NCBI GenBank assembly: GCA_003988855.1
Contig: QYAI01000072.1
Location: forward strand, 103,383 to 167,382
From: Arachnopeziza araneosa
Lineage: Eukaryota > Ascomycota > Leotiomycetes > Helotiales > Arachnopezizaceae
Length of the DNA stretch: 64,000 nucleotides
Direction of reading: 5' to 3'
Shown here in pieces: positions 32,549-45,100 of the stretch. The notes under the pieces were generated by a model. That model searched no databases and was not told the DNA's origin. It was given only the letters and a program-made list of their open reading frames with translations. The first letter of the stretch is position 1. Each line of letters begins with the position of its first letter. The position numbers and the translations under genes are program-made.

Positions 32549-33313
32549 ATGGCAAACCACCGAGCAGACGAAAAACGCTTCCTCGACGAGCGTGGCTCTG
32601 GAGGCCCTCTCGCCCCCAACGGCCTCAATCCCGCCACGATCATGGAGAAGCCGGTCCGCGAGCGCATCATCGACTGTTACTTCTGGAAAGACCAGTGTTT
32701 TGCCGTGAACGAAGCAGACATCATCACGCGCGTGGTTGACCACGTCAACTTCATCGGGGGCACGTACGGGGATGCGCAACGGCCATCCCCCTTCCTCTGC
32801 CTCGCCTTCAAACTCCTCCAGCTCGGCCCGTCGGACGACATCCTCACCGAGTACCTGGAGTACGGCGGCGAGAAGTTCAAGTATCTGAGGGCGCTGGCTT
32901 GCTTCTACATCCGGTTGACGCGGCAGGCGAGGGATGTATACACGCTGCTGGAGCCGTTCCTGAGTGATTATCGCAAGCTGAAGAGGAGGGGGAGGATGGG
33001 TGCCAATCTGACCTATATGGATGTCTTTGTGGATGATTTGTTGGTCAAGGATAGAGTCTGTGGGACGACGTTGTGGAAGATGCCCAAGAGAGAGATGCTG
33101 GAAGATCTCGATGTGCTGGAGCCGAGGGTCAGTCCTCTGGGAGATATTGAAGATTTGCTGGAGAGTGATGTTGAGGAAGTTGATGGCAACGAGAGGGGAT
33201 CTGAGGATGGCGAGAGGAGGAGTCCCGGGTCGGAGTTTGGGGAGGTTACTCCCGAGAGAGATGAAATGGATGTTGATACTAGGGAAAAGGAGACTACAAA
33301 TGGAGACTCTTGA
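32549..33313 (+). CDS. Pre-mRNA-splicing factor Prp38
   Basis: An intronless, 254-residue Prp38 homologue and component of the U4/U6.U5 tri-snRNP, needed for spliceosome activation in the nucleus. The start at MANHRADEKRFLDERG fits the family; an in-frame ATG 36 codons upstream has no conserved extension. Landmarks are NPATIMEKPVRERIIDCYFWKD (split here as NPATIMEKP and RERIIDCYFWKD), FIGGTYG, PSPFLCLAFKLLQL, GEKFKYLRALACFYIRLT and FVDDLL. The C-terminal tail of about 60 residues is acidic and Ser-rich rather than the RS-rich tail of animal proteins. Length and order of motifs are normal. Confidence 0.93.
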   Translation: MANHRADEKRFLDERGSGGPLAPNGLNPATIMEKPVRERIIDCYFWKDQCFAVNEADIITRVVDHVNFIGGTYGDAQRPSPFLCLAFKLLQLGPSDDILTEYLEYGGEKFKYLRALACFYIRLTRQARDVYTLLEPFLSDYRKLKRRGRMGANLTYMDVFVDDLLVKDRVCGTTLWKMPKREMLEDLDVLEPRVSPLGDIEDLLESDVEEVDGNERGSEDGERRSPGSEFGEVTPERDEMDVDTREKETTNGDS

Positions 33314-34783
33314 AAACGCTTCGATTACATGGCGTTGGGATGGTGAAGGAATGGAGTTAAGGAATATACCCTTGCAGCGAGTTGTCTGCTTCTTGATTTC
33401 TGCCCTCTGTGTTTCTTTTGATCTGTGTGCTTCTGATTGCATCTGCTGAAAGACCTTGCCTCCTGGTCATTCGAACTACCACCATGCTGCAAGATCTCGA
33501 GCTTGAAGCCCGTTCCACATCTCAATTGATGCTGCTCTGTTCTCAATATCTCGCATTGCCAAGTTTGAAACTGATGCTGCTCTGTTTTGGATATCTCACA
33601 TTTCTAACTTCTAAATTGATACTGCTCTATTTTGGATACCTCACATTGCCAAGTTCGAAACTAATATTGCTCTTTTTGGATACCTCACATTGCCAAGTTC
33701 GAAACTGATATTGCTCTTATTGGATGCCTCACATTGCCAAGTTCGAAACTGATACTGCTGTGTATTGAATACCTCACATTTCAAACCTTTATTTGTTCCT
33801 ATCTCTACGAAAGCCTCAAGCTCGTTGATAACTCTACCACTTCTGCAATGTGTCGGTTGTGTCGACAATGTCGGCTATCGCCAACATACCTCCACACTTC
33901 TCAAGGCTGAACCAATGTTTACCATCTCGCGTCTCTCACAACAATCGCGTAACCGTTATCTCTAAGATAATATTAAATAAGCGATTGCACTTCATCCAAA
34001 TCAGTAAAGCCTGTCAGATGGCGTAGCTGTCTATTCTCCACATCTAAGTTCAAACCCTTGACTAACACTCCACCACAGGTTACCTTGTCAAGACAGAGTG
34101 ATAACCGGACCGGAGAAGTTTCGGACCCTTTGAGGGTTTCTTCTCCTCAGGGCGAGATTCCTATCCATTAGATAGTGCCATCTCTTCTATGTCCTCACCT
34201 CCCTCCTTCCCCACTCCCCCTACTATTTCTCCTTGCAAAAAAAAAACAGAAAAGGATAACGGTCATATGACCCGCCAAGAAAAATGAATGGAATGGAACC
34301 CCTGGTTATCGGGGCATTACCGAAGACCAAAGGATGAAGGTGTTGGTGGCACGAGAGCTGGGGGAGAAAGGTAAATGAAATCCCCCCCTGATACAACTAA
34401 TCTGAATAGGCAGCTACAAAATCTGACAGTTCAACTGAACAATTAAAAATATTTTTTTGGAGTTTTTTTCGGGTGGTAGGGTAGATCGCAGTTTCCTTCG
34501 GCATGGTGAATTTCTATTGTTTGTGTTGTAGGTAAAAGTTTGTGTTGTCAGTAAAACCTTGAGCGATCTTGACTTGTCAAGAATTCTTTTGCTTCTCGTG
34601 GTTCGAACATCATCATCAATATCACCTTCAGAAGCGCACCGCATATGTTTCATTCACTGTATCTGTCGCCAATCCATTAAAATCCTGCCCACCACTTTGG
34701 TCATTCCTCCTCAATCATTATATCCGACAGTCTTCCACAACCCGACTTGTCTGCAAAGCGTTTCCCCCGTCTACCTGCTATTA
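33314..34783. other. Intergenic region with a 44-45-bp minisatellite
   Basis: The 3' flank of prp38 carries a tandem array (33526-33786). The rest, 33800-34780, is AT-rich with poly-A and poly-T runs and no recognised gene. Confidence 0.5.
33526..33786. repeat. 44-45-bp minisatellite, about six copies
   Basis: Units containing TGATACTGCTCTGTTTTGGA then TACCTCACATTGCCAAG start near 33527, 33572, 33617, 33662, 33706 and 33750, so the period is 45 bp for three steps and 44 bp after. The later 44-bp copies have lost one base, which breaks any common reading frame. Confidence 0.92.
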
Positions 34784-36104
34784 ATGAAGTCTCCCAAGAC
34801 AGCACTTTTGAATCTTTATAACACAGCAGCTTTATCGAGGTACTTGTCATTCATGATCTACAATGGTTCGAAACCACGACTTCAAAATGCTCGACTGCTA
34901 CTCGCCGCTCAGTCTTCGCGATTTAACAAGAGGATTGAAAATTACGTCGATGACCCTGTGTGCATATTCACCAAGCACAATCGAGAATTTCTACGGCATC
35001 AGGTCATTATTCTCCTCCCAATTAATCAACCACTGGGTCGTTCGTCTGACTACAAACTCAATTAAGGATTTCCCAATCATCCAACTCGATTTCTCTCCGT
35101 CTGTACAACGAAGCCGGTACCTTTGTCTGTTTACAAGTGATCGGTTTTCAAACCACTACACTATCTTGAAGACAACGCGCTTCGATATCAAACAGAATTT
35201 GACTCTTGCTGAGCTAATTAACGTTGCTGTGGAAAACTACAATCCAGAGAGAGAAATTCCAGACGGTTATCAAGTCCTCCGATGGCTGAACACTTTTATG
35301 ATACATCTTCTGGAGGCTGAAATATTGACGGGCGATTCTCCTTTGAGAGCAGTGCTAGAAGTGCAGGATGAGCTAAGGACTCTGTGGGAGTACCCGGATT
35401 TTTCAAGAGGAGCATTCCCATTTCGTGTAAATACCGAGTCGAAATTCGTTCCTCCACCTCCCAGAATGACGGTCGCTGAAGAACGCCGTGGAGCATCAGC
35501 CTATGCCGCTTTTGAATCTTTTCGACTTGGAGAGGGTACAGGACCTTTAAATTGGAAGAAACTTCCACCCGACTGGTGGACAGATAGTTCAGAGCACGAG
35601 CTTGCTGAAGGCAATTTAGTGAAGGCACAAATCACAAACTGGCTATCAATAGATTCACCTTGTGCTCCAGATAGTTCAATGAGCAGTCCATTGAGTGCTA
35701 ATTCAGGACTTTGGTCCCCTACAAAGACAGATTCGACTGGACACACTAGTTGTATGAGCAATCCACTGAAAACCAACCCAGAGAGTTGGACTACAGTGGC
35801 GGAGTCAACTGGACACCCCGATTCAACAAAAAATCCGCTGAGAATCGATATCGGGAAATGGGTTCAAGAAATTGATTTAAGCCATGGAAACGACTGGGAA
35901 ACAGAACATCCGCTGAAAGGGAATGCAAGAAGCTGGATTCTAGCGACAAACTCACCCAAAAATCCTCTCGAATCAAATACAGCACTTTCGCTCTCGAAAG
36001 AAGATCCATTCTACAATCGATTCGAGGCTACTGATGCATTTCTCGAAGATAAATACACAACACGAGGAGATGTGGGAATCAGGCAAAGCAGATTTTTCCG
36101 TTGA
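34784..36104 (+). CDS. Hypothetical protein with degenerate C-terminal repeats
   Basis: A protein of about 418 residues in two exons (34784-35002 and 35067-36104), joined in phase 0 by a 64-nt intron to give REFLRHQ|DFPIIQLDF. I recognise no domain. The N-terminal half is globular-looking, with IENYVDDPVCIFTKHNREF and EREIPDGYQVLRWLNTF. The C-terminal half carries four or five degenerate units of about 24 residues built on a (S/K)NPL...N...SW...STGH pattern. There is no signal peptide. The start is uncertain because open frame continues upstream; the joined frame and continuous length argue for a real gene. It stands alone in a gene-poor stretch. Confidence 0.5.
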
Positions 36105-36686
36105 ATGACAATACAATTCTGAGAGGAGCAAGCTCTACGTAGAGGGAGGGATGGGGATAGTCATAACATGGAGGTTGAGGTGATATTCTGGATTTTGTTA
36201 CCGTGGTTATTCATATTCCTACAGGCCAAAGATATGGAGGTGGTCCCTCAGCACAACAGCGGAGTTTTCGCAGGGAGAATATTCATGAAGGGGTGGAAAT
36301 ACTCACCGAAGCGATAGTACAGCATGTTATATAGTGTTATACTTTCTTGAGCGAGCGGCATGAGCAAATATAATTCCGATACCATTTTACAGCGTCCTTG
36401 GCAATTTGCACAGTCAAAAATTTCTAGTTTCTACTATTGAAGATCGTCTTTTGATTCCCATCTCGTAAGGGAGGGTAATCTAACAGATAATAATGACAAG
36501 GGTAGCATTTGAGAATTGCGTGTAAAATGAATACTGGCGATACGTCTATCTATGTTTCAACCTTAATCCATCAAGTCAACTGATTTCCTCTACTTCCGTT
36601 TTCATGAGCGATTCTCCTTTCCAAATATGCGTGTACTTCCGTGCCAACTCTCTGCCAGCATTTCCGATCTCCTCTTCCCGTGTTCG
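36105..36686. other. Intergenic region
   Basis: AT-rich, with no gene or clear repeat seen. Confidence 0.45.
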
Positions 36687-37170
36687 TCAAATAGGGGCCT
36701 CGGCTCGCCGGTCGCTCTTGCTTAGCGAGTTTTTGTTTGTTTGAGTCTCCGTGGTGGCGATGCTCGGAGGCGAGGGAGGCGAGGGGGTTGGGAATAAGCG
36801 GCACGGCCTGGATTGGATTGGATCGGGTGGAAGTGGGGTCGATGGCATATGGTTGGGTGTTTGACCACCGTCTTGAGGGATTATCTTTGATTTCTTGCGC
36901 GTAATGGGATTGATGTGGTGTTTGAGAGATACGTGGTCGGGTATGGCGGAAAGCGCTGGCCAAGGCGAATGGCTGCTTGGGGAGTTTGGCGATGTAGTAC
37001 TCGTGTGGCTGGGTGCTGCCGACGTGATGGAGATGGTTTCAGAGTCTTCCAACGTTAGAGGTCGTCGAAGTGTGTAGGATGGAAGGTTTTCTATGGTGCT
37101 GTTTGCGGTGAGGTATTTGAAAGAGACATCGTATGATAAGTTGTCAGCAGAGCTGTCTCCAAAGGAACGG
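36687..37170 (-). CDS. Possible Ser/Pro-rich hypothetical protein, 5' end unresolved
   Basis: An open frame with biased Ser, Thr and Pro composition (for example DVSFKYLTANSTIENLPSYT, TLEDSETISITSAAPSH and SLKHHINPITRKKSK), with its stop at 36687. The frame stays open upstream of the first internal ATG at 37052 to about 37170, so the true start probably lies in an upstream exon that I could not place. A second frame overlaps it at 36571-36963 and looks like its shadow. No family is recognised, and low-complexity composition could mislead. Confidence 0.3.
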
Positions 37171-40100
37171 TGATAGCTGAGAACGCAAGGACATTAAAAC
37201 AGCGATATTCTTGTTGATGCTTTTGCGATATAATAATACCGTGCTGATATAGCAAGGAAGTTCTTAAGGCTGCTAGGGTAGCTCCTGATGCTTGAAAGTT
37301 CAAGGCCGAGGGGATGGTGGGGTAATCGATAAGCAAATCCCAATTGTGGGGGTCTCAAGAATCCCTAACCTTGCACAAGCACGACAATCTGATGTTACAT
37401 AGAGAGTATATTACGCGATGGGAGTTTCATAGTTTGACAAGAGGATATCGTAACGCATTTACCATTGAGGTTCCACAACTATGGGATTCTAGTTAAAAGG
37501 GTGAACCAATCAGCGTCTTGGCTATTTAACTCTTGAAAGCCTTCTGAATCACTTATCGGATGAGAGGTTCAATTTCAGCCGAGCTAGAACTTTATGTCTT
37601 CGAACAAAAGTCAGTCGATGAGCTTTACATGAGCCGACCCCTTAAAGTTCGGACTGCAGCTTTGAAATTTTCTCGGCATAATAGGAGTTCTCCGACTGGA
37701 TTGATAAAGAGCAAGTTGTGAATCACGCTAAAGTGATGTTTTCGGCCGATTCAAGCTTCATCTATGAGGAAAATTTAAGCTTGACAAACTTTGGGATAGT
37801 ACCCTAGGTAGCTGAATACCGCCAGCTTGAAGGAACTGCGAAAGCTGACACGAGCTGGCAAGAATAAAAGATAAGGAGGCAGATATGGCATACGCTGTCA
37901 AGGGACTTCCGGTCTTCTATTCCCATTGGCAGGTTGAGTTCTTGGAGTAACAGGTGAAACTTTGCCAAGTAGGCGTCAGAACATTGTCTCTGAACTAAAC
38001 AGAGATGTGGTTCTCGTGGTCTTTGCAAGGGCGCCCGTTCGCTTAGAATAAATTAAAAATAGGAGAGGAGTGGTGGATGGGGAGTATGTTGATAGGTTGA
38101 CAATACGAACGCCAATGATTGAGAAAGGGTTTCTAGGGTCTAGAACTAATCATTGATGCCAGTAATATCGCTAAAACTGGGCGAAAGCATCCCACGAGCC
38201 TTCTGAGTGGTTCGTTACTCGTTAAATACTTGTAAAAGCACGTGCGAATTCGTGGAGAAGCCCCATGATATATTGCCACGAAGCCATGGCGTGAAAGATG
38301 ACACTCTAACAAACCGCATGTCATATAAAGCTCTGCAATAACCCTTTCTGCAAGCGCGGGATCTCCAGAGGACTTGAATCGTGCATATCCACTCGGTTTG
38401 GCCGTCGTCGCAAAGGGCTACTCTGCTACTCGGCAAGGCAAGCACACGACAATGCCGATACAGTCATTGACTTCAGTATGACATTTCTCCATCCCAAAAT
38501 ATCATCCAATGAATATTATAATGGCACTGATTTGGGTATAGCCACACGCCGCTGATCGAACAATTCTGCACCATTATCTTGACCAAACCGGACCTGCAGA
38601 CCACGGGGTAATCCGAGGATGAATGTGTCATGACACAGGTCGTTGCCTGGAAAGATGACTTTGTGCTTTCCAGTAGCCATTTTCCAATTGCAGCAAGAAT
38701 TGCATCATCAAAAGATGGAGCTGAAGAGTTGGAGGAGCATCACTATGCGTGCTGCCGATAGGAAGTGTGAGCGAGGAAAGTCGCAGACAAGGAGAAGCGA
38801 GTGGTGTACTCGTAGGCGACCCTAGCCTCTTTCGGAATGGCGTCAAATTTCAACGTCGTGTCTTCGCTGTATCTGCCTTCAACCACAAGGAGGAAAGCCA
38901 TGACGATGCTCAAATCTGCCCTTGGTGGCTTATCATGACACTCCTCTCACCGCTAGTATTGTTGGGCTTGTCTGAAAGCCTCCGCTTCTCTTCAATTTTG
39001 CTCCTCACTGTAGCCTATTTGGCTCCGTTTGCCTTACGACGCCCTACTCCTCCCTATCCTTTCGGAGCGCCTGTATCAAACGAAGCAGGAGCCACGCTTA
39101 GCTGTAGGAAAACCTGAATAGCCAGCTGATTGTGTATCTTAATGTCTGGACCGGAGGAAAGCTTATGGAAACCATGATTGGAACGAAGGCGACGTTCATG
39201 GCTGACAGCCCTGAAGCCTGCATCTGGAGCTCGGCACCTTGATCTCTGGTAAAACCAAAATACCTCACTTAGCGGCAGAGCACTGCGCCATGTATCTCGC
39301 ATAGATACGGGATCATAGGGGAGTCATAAGCAGCCATACAAGTACCGAGAAGAGAGATCTCGCTGATGTCAAGAGAACGCCAACAAGGGAATTCCAGGGT
39401 TCACACCGGTCAAGAAGTTTACTGTGGCGCTGTCGGAGAATTCGAACTCTTTCGGCTAGCCTGTGGAAGAACGTGCAGAAATTCTAGCCTTGCGACTCTA
39501 ACTAAAGTGCATTGTGCGGCATTTGTACATGGTCACTGACGTCCTTCCCTTGGTATTCGACCGCCTTGCAGGCCTACCTAAACTGCGTCGTTGGTATGGG
39601 GAGCTTATTGGACATAGCAGGGACTGGGATACTTATTTGGCGACTCGTTCACGGAAGCTTGGGACGAACTTCTGCGTCAAGACTGTCAGAAGTGGCATAT
39701 TTTCTCGCCAAGCATGCACCTTGTCCCCAGGCATTTTAAGATCTTGAATGACCAGCAAATGACGCATTGAAAACTCCACGGCGGACGTTCTTCCATGGCA
39801 ACCCTGGAGGGCAGACAGGCTCTCAAGGAGCCGTCAGCCACACACTAAGAGATCATTGGCAGGGGGTAAATGATTGGGAATGGCGTCACAATAATGTTGG
39901 TGGAATTTGGTGTGCGGCATGTGAAATAGTTTCTGTAGATGTTTCTCTTAGATCTTACGCACGTTTCAGCGAATGTTGTTAATTAAACTAATTACTAGAA
40001 GCGAATGTCACATATGAATCATAGCAAGCCTCCTTGCAGCCCATCCCGCACTCCAAGCGCTTCCGTCGAGACATAAAGAAACCAAATGGGGTTCCCGTGA

Positions 40101-40344
40101 GGGTTCGGGTATCTAGTCTTCATGCCCAACTCCACAGTTATGCTTGAATTAATCACAAATGAAAATATCAAGCGAAGGTTCCAATCTTCAATATGTCCAG
40201 CGAAGTGACAACTCCAAGCTCATCTGAAAGGCCGAAAGATGATAAATTGCGAGCGTGTTCTGAAAAATATTTTGCCTATATCCATCAGAACAGATTCTTA
40301 GCCTGAACCATTTGGTACTGGCTGCATGTGGGGTCAACTTACCC
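37171..40344. other. Long gene-poor region
   Basis: About 3.2 kb with only short unrelated frames on both strands. None shows a conserved motif or splice-supported extension. A partial CCTAGGTA element lies at 37803-37810. I call nothing here. Confidence 0.4.
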
Positions 40345-40527
40345 TTAATCCTCTTTCCACACAACCTTTTCTCGATAAACGTACTCCATGGGGCAGTGTG
40401 CACAACGACGGTGTCGGCAATGGATATCCGGGCAAGCTATGGTCATGGTAACGTCCATTCCTCCATGGACTCCGCACCCACAACAGGACCACTTCCACTC
40501 CCTGACCCGAATTGTCACGTAAGGCAT
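40345..40527 (-). CDS. Mini zinc-finger protein A (60 residues)
   Basis: A very small protein, beginning MPYVTIRVREWKW, dominated by one Cys/His motif: W-S-C-C-G-C-G, then 14 residues, then C-x4-C-x-H-x2-C-x2-C (CPDIHCRHRRCAHC). The spacing at the second half is the same as in the 92-residue protein at 41904-42182. The pattern predicts zinc binding and resembles a minimal RING or zinc-ribbon knuckle, but I know no named family that fits exactly. Nothing indicates the partner or the location. An upstream exon cannot be ruled out. Confidence rests on the shared signature with its neighbours rather than on length. Confidence 0.45.
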   Translation of the reverse strand: MPYVTIRVREWKWSCCGCGVHGGMDVTMTIACPDIHCRHRRCAHCPMEYVYREKVVWKED

Positions 40528-41903
40528 GATCTTGCTTAACTAGTATGAAGTTGATTGCCAAATATGTTTTTGTTATAGTTGAGATCGAAGCGAGATGCTG
40601 GTGGAACAACAGAGCCTTAGAGTGGAAACTCTGGAAAACAAATGCAGAAATTGTGTAGGCTAGAGGCGGACGGAAACTGTTGTTGAGGGGTGTATCATGG
40701 AAGAGAAAAGTGAAGTGGTTAGATGATAACTGAGGGAGACAAAGGGGTAAATAAATACCTCCCTCCAAATACGCTCTTAATTTCATGCCTTGGAGCATCA
40801 AGCTGCGGATTCGCTTCGCCCCTTGAGACTGCCCAGGCCCCAAAAGACTGCCATAATCAAGGCTGCTGATCTCTTGGACTGATTGGTAAAAGCCCATGGA
40901 GGATAAACCAAGCCGGTGAACCTCTAATGCCAAAATTTGAAACATAAAGTAACTTTAAACCTTTACCGATCTTTCCGACGCCTCGAATAGAAGTGGCTGT
41001 GTGCCCTTGCATTTGTCTCCTTCTGGACTAGCAGTATTCGCTTTTGTGGTGAGGAAAATTGTTGGTCGTTCGTAAGGCTGAGAGGTCTTGTCATTCGTGG
41101 GGAGGACCTTGTGCACTCCAGCTCCCCGAGCCTTCGTCGAACCCAGCTCAAGCAGTCAGATGTCTTCTGTTCGTTGGACAGGATTCAGCTCCTTTTATTT
41201 TGAAGAAGTAGTGGGCAATATACCCGGAAAAAGGCTACAACGTATTTCAGTGAAGTGTTTGATGTGAGAGGGAAGACTGAGAAGATCGTCGAAAAAGGGG
41301 CTTCACACAACGACACTGAACGCCTGGGGAACACTTGAGAGTGTGTTAATCTTAAAGAAGAAATGAATCTCGTTAAATCTATCTAGTGAAAAGAAAGGGG
41401 GAATCTGTGTGCAGTTAACCGACCATGCGCCAATCCCGACCAGCCATTTATAATCTCCCAAGACGCAAAGAGAACAAGACCGCGAAAAGATAATCAACTA
41501 AAATCAAAACTATCTAAAAGTATGAACGCCAAGATAACTCTATGTTGGAAAACGCTAAAATTCAATACAGGAAATCGTTATGTGGCGAGCATTGAAGATC
41601 AACTGGTGGAAATCTAGTAGTTGCGAAAGGTTCGGCCATGAGATATGTATGATGTGTAGATGGGTTGGATTGAAATCGAAATCGAAATAAAAATAGTATT
41701 GAATAAGGAGTTGTCAGGAAAATGTTGGATGCAATAGGAGATGTAGATCGTAGGAAAGGTGGAGGTGTGGTCTTGGTCCATCTAATGCCTCCGGCCAGCA
41801 AAAGTCGACGAGGGCGTTGCATCAACGGCTTCGAAAGAAGTCCCATTTGCACCGCGGGAGGAAGGAGTCTTTGAATATTCCTCAAGACATTAACCGATGG
41901 GTC
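40528..41903. other. Intergenic region between two mini zinc-finger genes
   Basis: No gene is supported. A 203-codon minus-strand frame at 40334-40945 overlaps mini zinc-finger A in another frame and is treated as its shadow. Confidence 0.4.
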
Positions 41904-42182
41904 TTAAGCCGCCACTCTCACTTTGATATGCGTAGTGGTGCATTCAGGGCACTTATTGTGATAGCATCCAAAAGTTGCACATGCAACGCTCCAAGTATTT
42001 AAGGGGCCATCGCCACATTTATGGCAGTACCAAATTTCCTCGTATCGATATTGGGCCGCTGGTTGAGGGTCGCGTTTCTTCTCGCCACGGTTGCTTGAAT
42101 GGCCGTGGCTGCTATGCCCAGAACAACTTGCTGTATGACCTGCTCCTAAACCATCGCCTTTGCGTCCCGAAATTCTGTCCAT
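41904..42182 (-). CDS. Mini zinc-finger protein B (92 residues)
   Basis: A small protein with a His/Ser/Gly-rich N-terminal half (GHTASCSGHSSHGHSS), a charged linker and a C-terminal Cys/His motif: W-Y-C-H-K-C, then 12 residues, then C-x4-C-x-H-x2-C-x2-C (CATFGCYHNKCPEC). The second half has the same spacing as protein A and is close to each finger of protein C at 49530-49970. It probably binds zinc; the role is unknown. It has no signal peptide, so it is probably intracellular. It is transcribed in the same direction as the other members. Confidence 0.52.
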   Translation of the reverse strand: MDRISGRKGDGLGAGHTASCSGHSSHGHSSNRGEKKRDPQPAAQYRYEEIWYCHKCGDGPLNTWSVACATFGCYHNKCPECTTTHIKVRVAA

Positions 42183-45100
42183 TGTACAAATTGTTCTAAT
42201 CTGTTGTGTTTTCTTTTGTGTATTGCTGCGCCTGTAGCTCGGGAGGAGTTTGATCTTTGATAAATCAAAATAATGCTTCGAATGATTGTTTCGGGGAGAA
42301 GGAGGAGGCTGTTGGTGTTTGGGAGTGGTTTAATAGAGGAAGATCGAGGAATTAAATAAAATGGGAGTGAGTTAGAATTACCTAGATGTTATCAAATGCT
42401 AAAGAAGGATATGCCGAAATACGAGTAGTGGAATTCCTACCAAATCTGCCATTGGGCGATTTTGATGGTGAACATGCTGACCGAATGGACTCAGCAGTCC
42501 GTAAACACAGCAAACCGCCTCAGAATTATGCCCGAGGCGCATAGCTAGGTCTTCAGCATCTGCGGTGAGGTTATTCTTGAAACAGAGACTCCAGCCAAAT
42601 CTATCATCCCCCAGTAGCTTCAAAGCAGCTGACAAGAATTGTGGCTCATATTTAAAAGCCGAGGTGAATTTCAGTCAAGAGTCACCTCCAGACATCGTGA
42701 TAGGACGTCACTGTGTAGACCAGTGGTGAGCCTGCCAGCTAGAAAAATCGCTCAGGCTGCTCAGGTAGTTTGATATGGCTGACAGATATCACCGGCTAGG
42801 AGACTAGAACCTATAAGGCTGTTGCATGTCTTTGGATGGAACATGAAATCGCACAGATGAAGCCGTGAAGTCTAACAGGGTAGTATCCAAAGTACGGCGT
42901 CATCGGTGTAAAAGGTGAAGGAACGTACACTATGAAATGAAAGACGTTGTAAAGGCCAGTAGAGTTGCGAAATCCTTTGCTTTACAGGAGTGAAAAATTC
43001 AGCCTCATAAGTCATGTGAGGAGCAGCAACGCAAGTCGCCCAGCTTCTTATGCGGCTTAAAACGGGACTTAAGGCGAAAGCAAAAGGAGCCTTGCCATTC
43101 GACGCCCAAAAAGCCCACGAATGTCTGGGACCAAGGAATAGCCTGCGCACACCGAAGTGACCGTATGTCTCAGCCTGGCCATGATGCAGACACTAGCTCG
43201 GGCTCTGTGGTTATAGAAGGAGGCTGTGAATAGCGGCGAGGCCGTGTGTTGTAGCTATTTTTAAGATAGGGCTGTACAACCTAAATAGGTGCCCTCACCG
43301 GATGGAGCTGCAGATGTCCTGATCACGTGTTAGAGCCACCATTCATCACATGATATGGGTGACGTACTGGTTTAGTAAGTTCTTTTATAAGTCTTAAGAA
43401 GCGACCAAAGGCCCAGAGATGATGTAAGCTATTATTTTATAAAAATTAACGATATTTTACTTACAATTCGCAGCGAAATGATAGAAGATCACATGACCTT
43501 TTCATTGTCAGATCAGAATTGGCCTCGATATAGATGAAGTGATGAAAGACAGCACTATCTAGATCGAATTCATTTGAACCTGTTCTAGTATTAGCTAAAA
43601 GTTGTTTAAAAGGTAGACTATTTACCATCAACCGAGTAACATGGGGAGGAATTCTATTCTTGTGGGCCGCCCCGCAAATAAAACCCAAGAGCGAAGCTTG
43701 TGTACTATAGACCAGTCTATGAGCAATGCAACTAGAAGATTCGATGTACGCTTTGAACAAAATTTTCGCTTGGAATAATTCGGCTGCTGGGGGGTTATGA
43801 CGGTTAGTCTCTTGGACAGACTAATATATGTAGGGCCGACGGCATGATCCTTTGGCTAAACTCTCAATCGTTGCGCTCTGGTCACGTCTTCGATAGCAGT
43901 GGCAGCAATAGTCGTCAAGTAGGAGAGATTGGGGGCTATGAATAATTAGAAAGCTATCGTTTGCTTTGAACGACTGATATTTCAGAAGCTACATACCCAT
44001 AAAGACAAAAGCCACAGTACCAAGTTCTAAGATGAGGTATCAGAGGACTTTTCATTGTTCTTGGAATTTGAGTTTTCTTTCAAGTAAGTCGTGGCTAAGT
44101 TGGTAGATTTTGCAATACTGGACATGGACAGACCAGGGTAAGTGAAAGAAGAAGCTTCCCTCTTATACTTTGGTGAAGCTTGTCTGCCATCGCATAGATA
44201 TAAAAAAGTCGAGGGAGCCTCAAGCAATATAGATGACCGTCATGAGTTGGAATCTTAACAGGTAACAGTCGAGTCATTCTGGGGCGATGATAGTTCTCAC
44301 CGAAGGAGCTGGCAGAAATCTGGAACTGTAGCTTCAAACAGGTAGACGGCTTTTATATCAAGCAAGAATGCCTCCCCATAGTAGTGAGACTTCTGTTCAC
44401 TGGTCAGTGGGCTATAATGCGAATTCAGGGATATGATGCTAAGATTGGACGACAGAAGTCAGCAATTTGTCGTTTGAACACATGCAGAAAGCCTTGTAGG
44501 ATGTTACCAACTAGGATTGGTGTTCTGTATTATATGAAATGCAAGACACTTCAGACTGCAGCAAGGTCACCACTGCTCATTGGCTTTTGAACAAGATGTG
44601 CCAGAAGGCAGCTATTGAACTAACTGGGCGGAAATATTTCAGATGTCAAGTGAGAAATGGGAACGAAGATTCTGAGCCGCACATGATGATGTGGACAGAA
44701 AGTCCTGACCGAGTGGCTTTTCAGCTCCGAATTAGGAGTCTTTCCGCCCCAGCCACTGGATACTTCACATTCTTGTCTATTAACTCCACTCTCATTCATA
44801 CACTAGTAGCATTTGATCAACCGGATTTTACGAGAATATATCTAGAAATGATTTTGAACAATAATTTCAAGCGAAGGGCAGCAACTCTCGTCAAGTTTAC
44901 GAACGATGAAAAGAACTTGCGCAAGGCACGAAATCAATGAAAACAAGAGACTTTGGAAAGGCTAGGAGGTAAAATACAGCCGTGGAGATAAGCCGAGCCA
45001 AAAGTATACCGAATGCCTACAAGTGACAATTTAGGTTTTAAAGGGGCTGGGGGTAGCCAAAATAGCGACCTTGAAATTATGTGGCAGCCACCAGACCACA

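Noticed and set aside
32531..33442. 303-codon minus frame opposite prp38
   Set aside because: Antisense shadow; the plus frame is an unmistakable Prp38.
34600..34612. GGTTCGAAC as a tRNA B box
   Set aside because: No paired T stem, acceptor stem or A box nearby.
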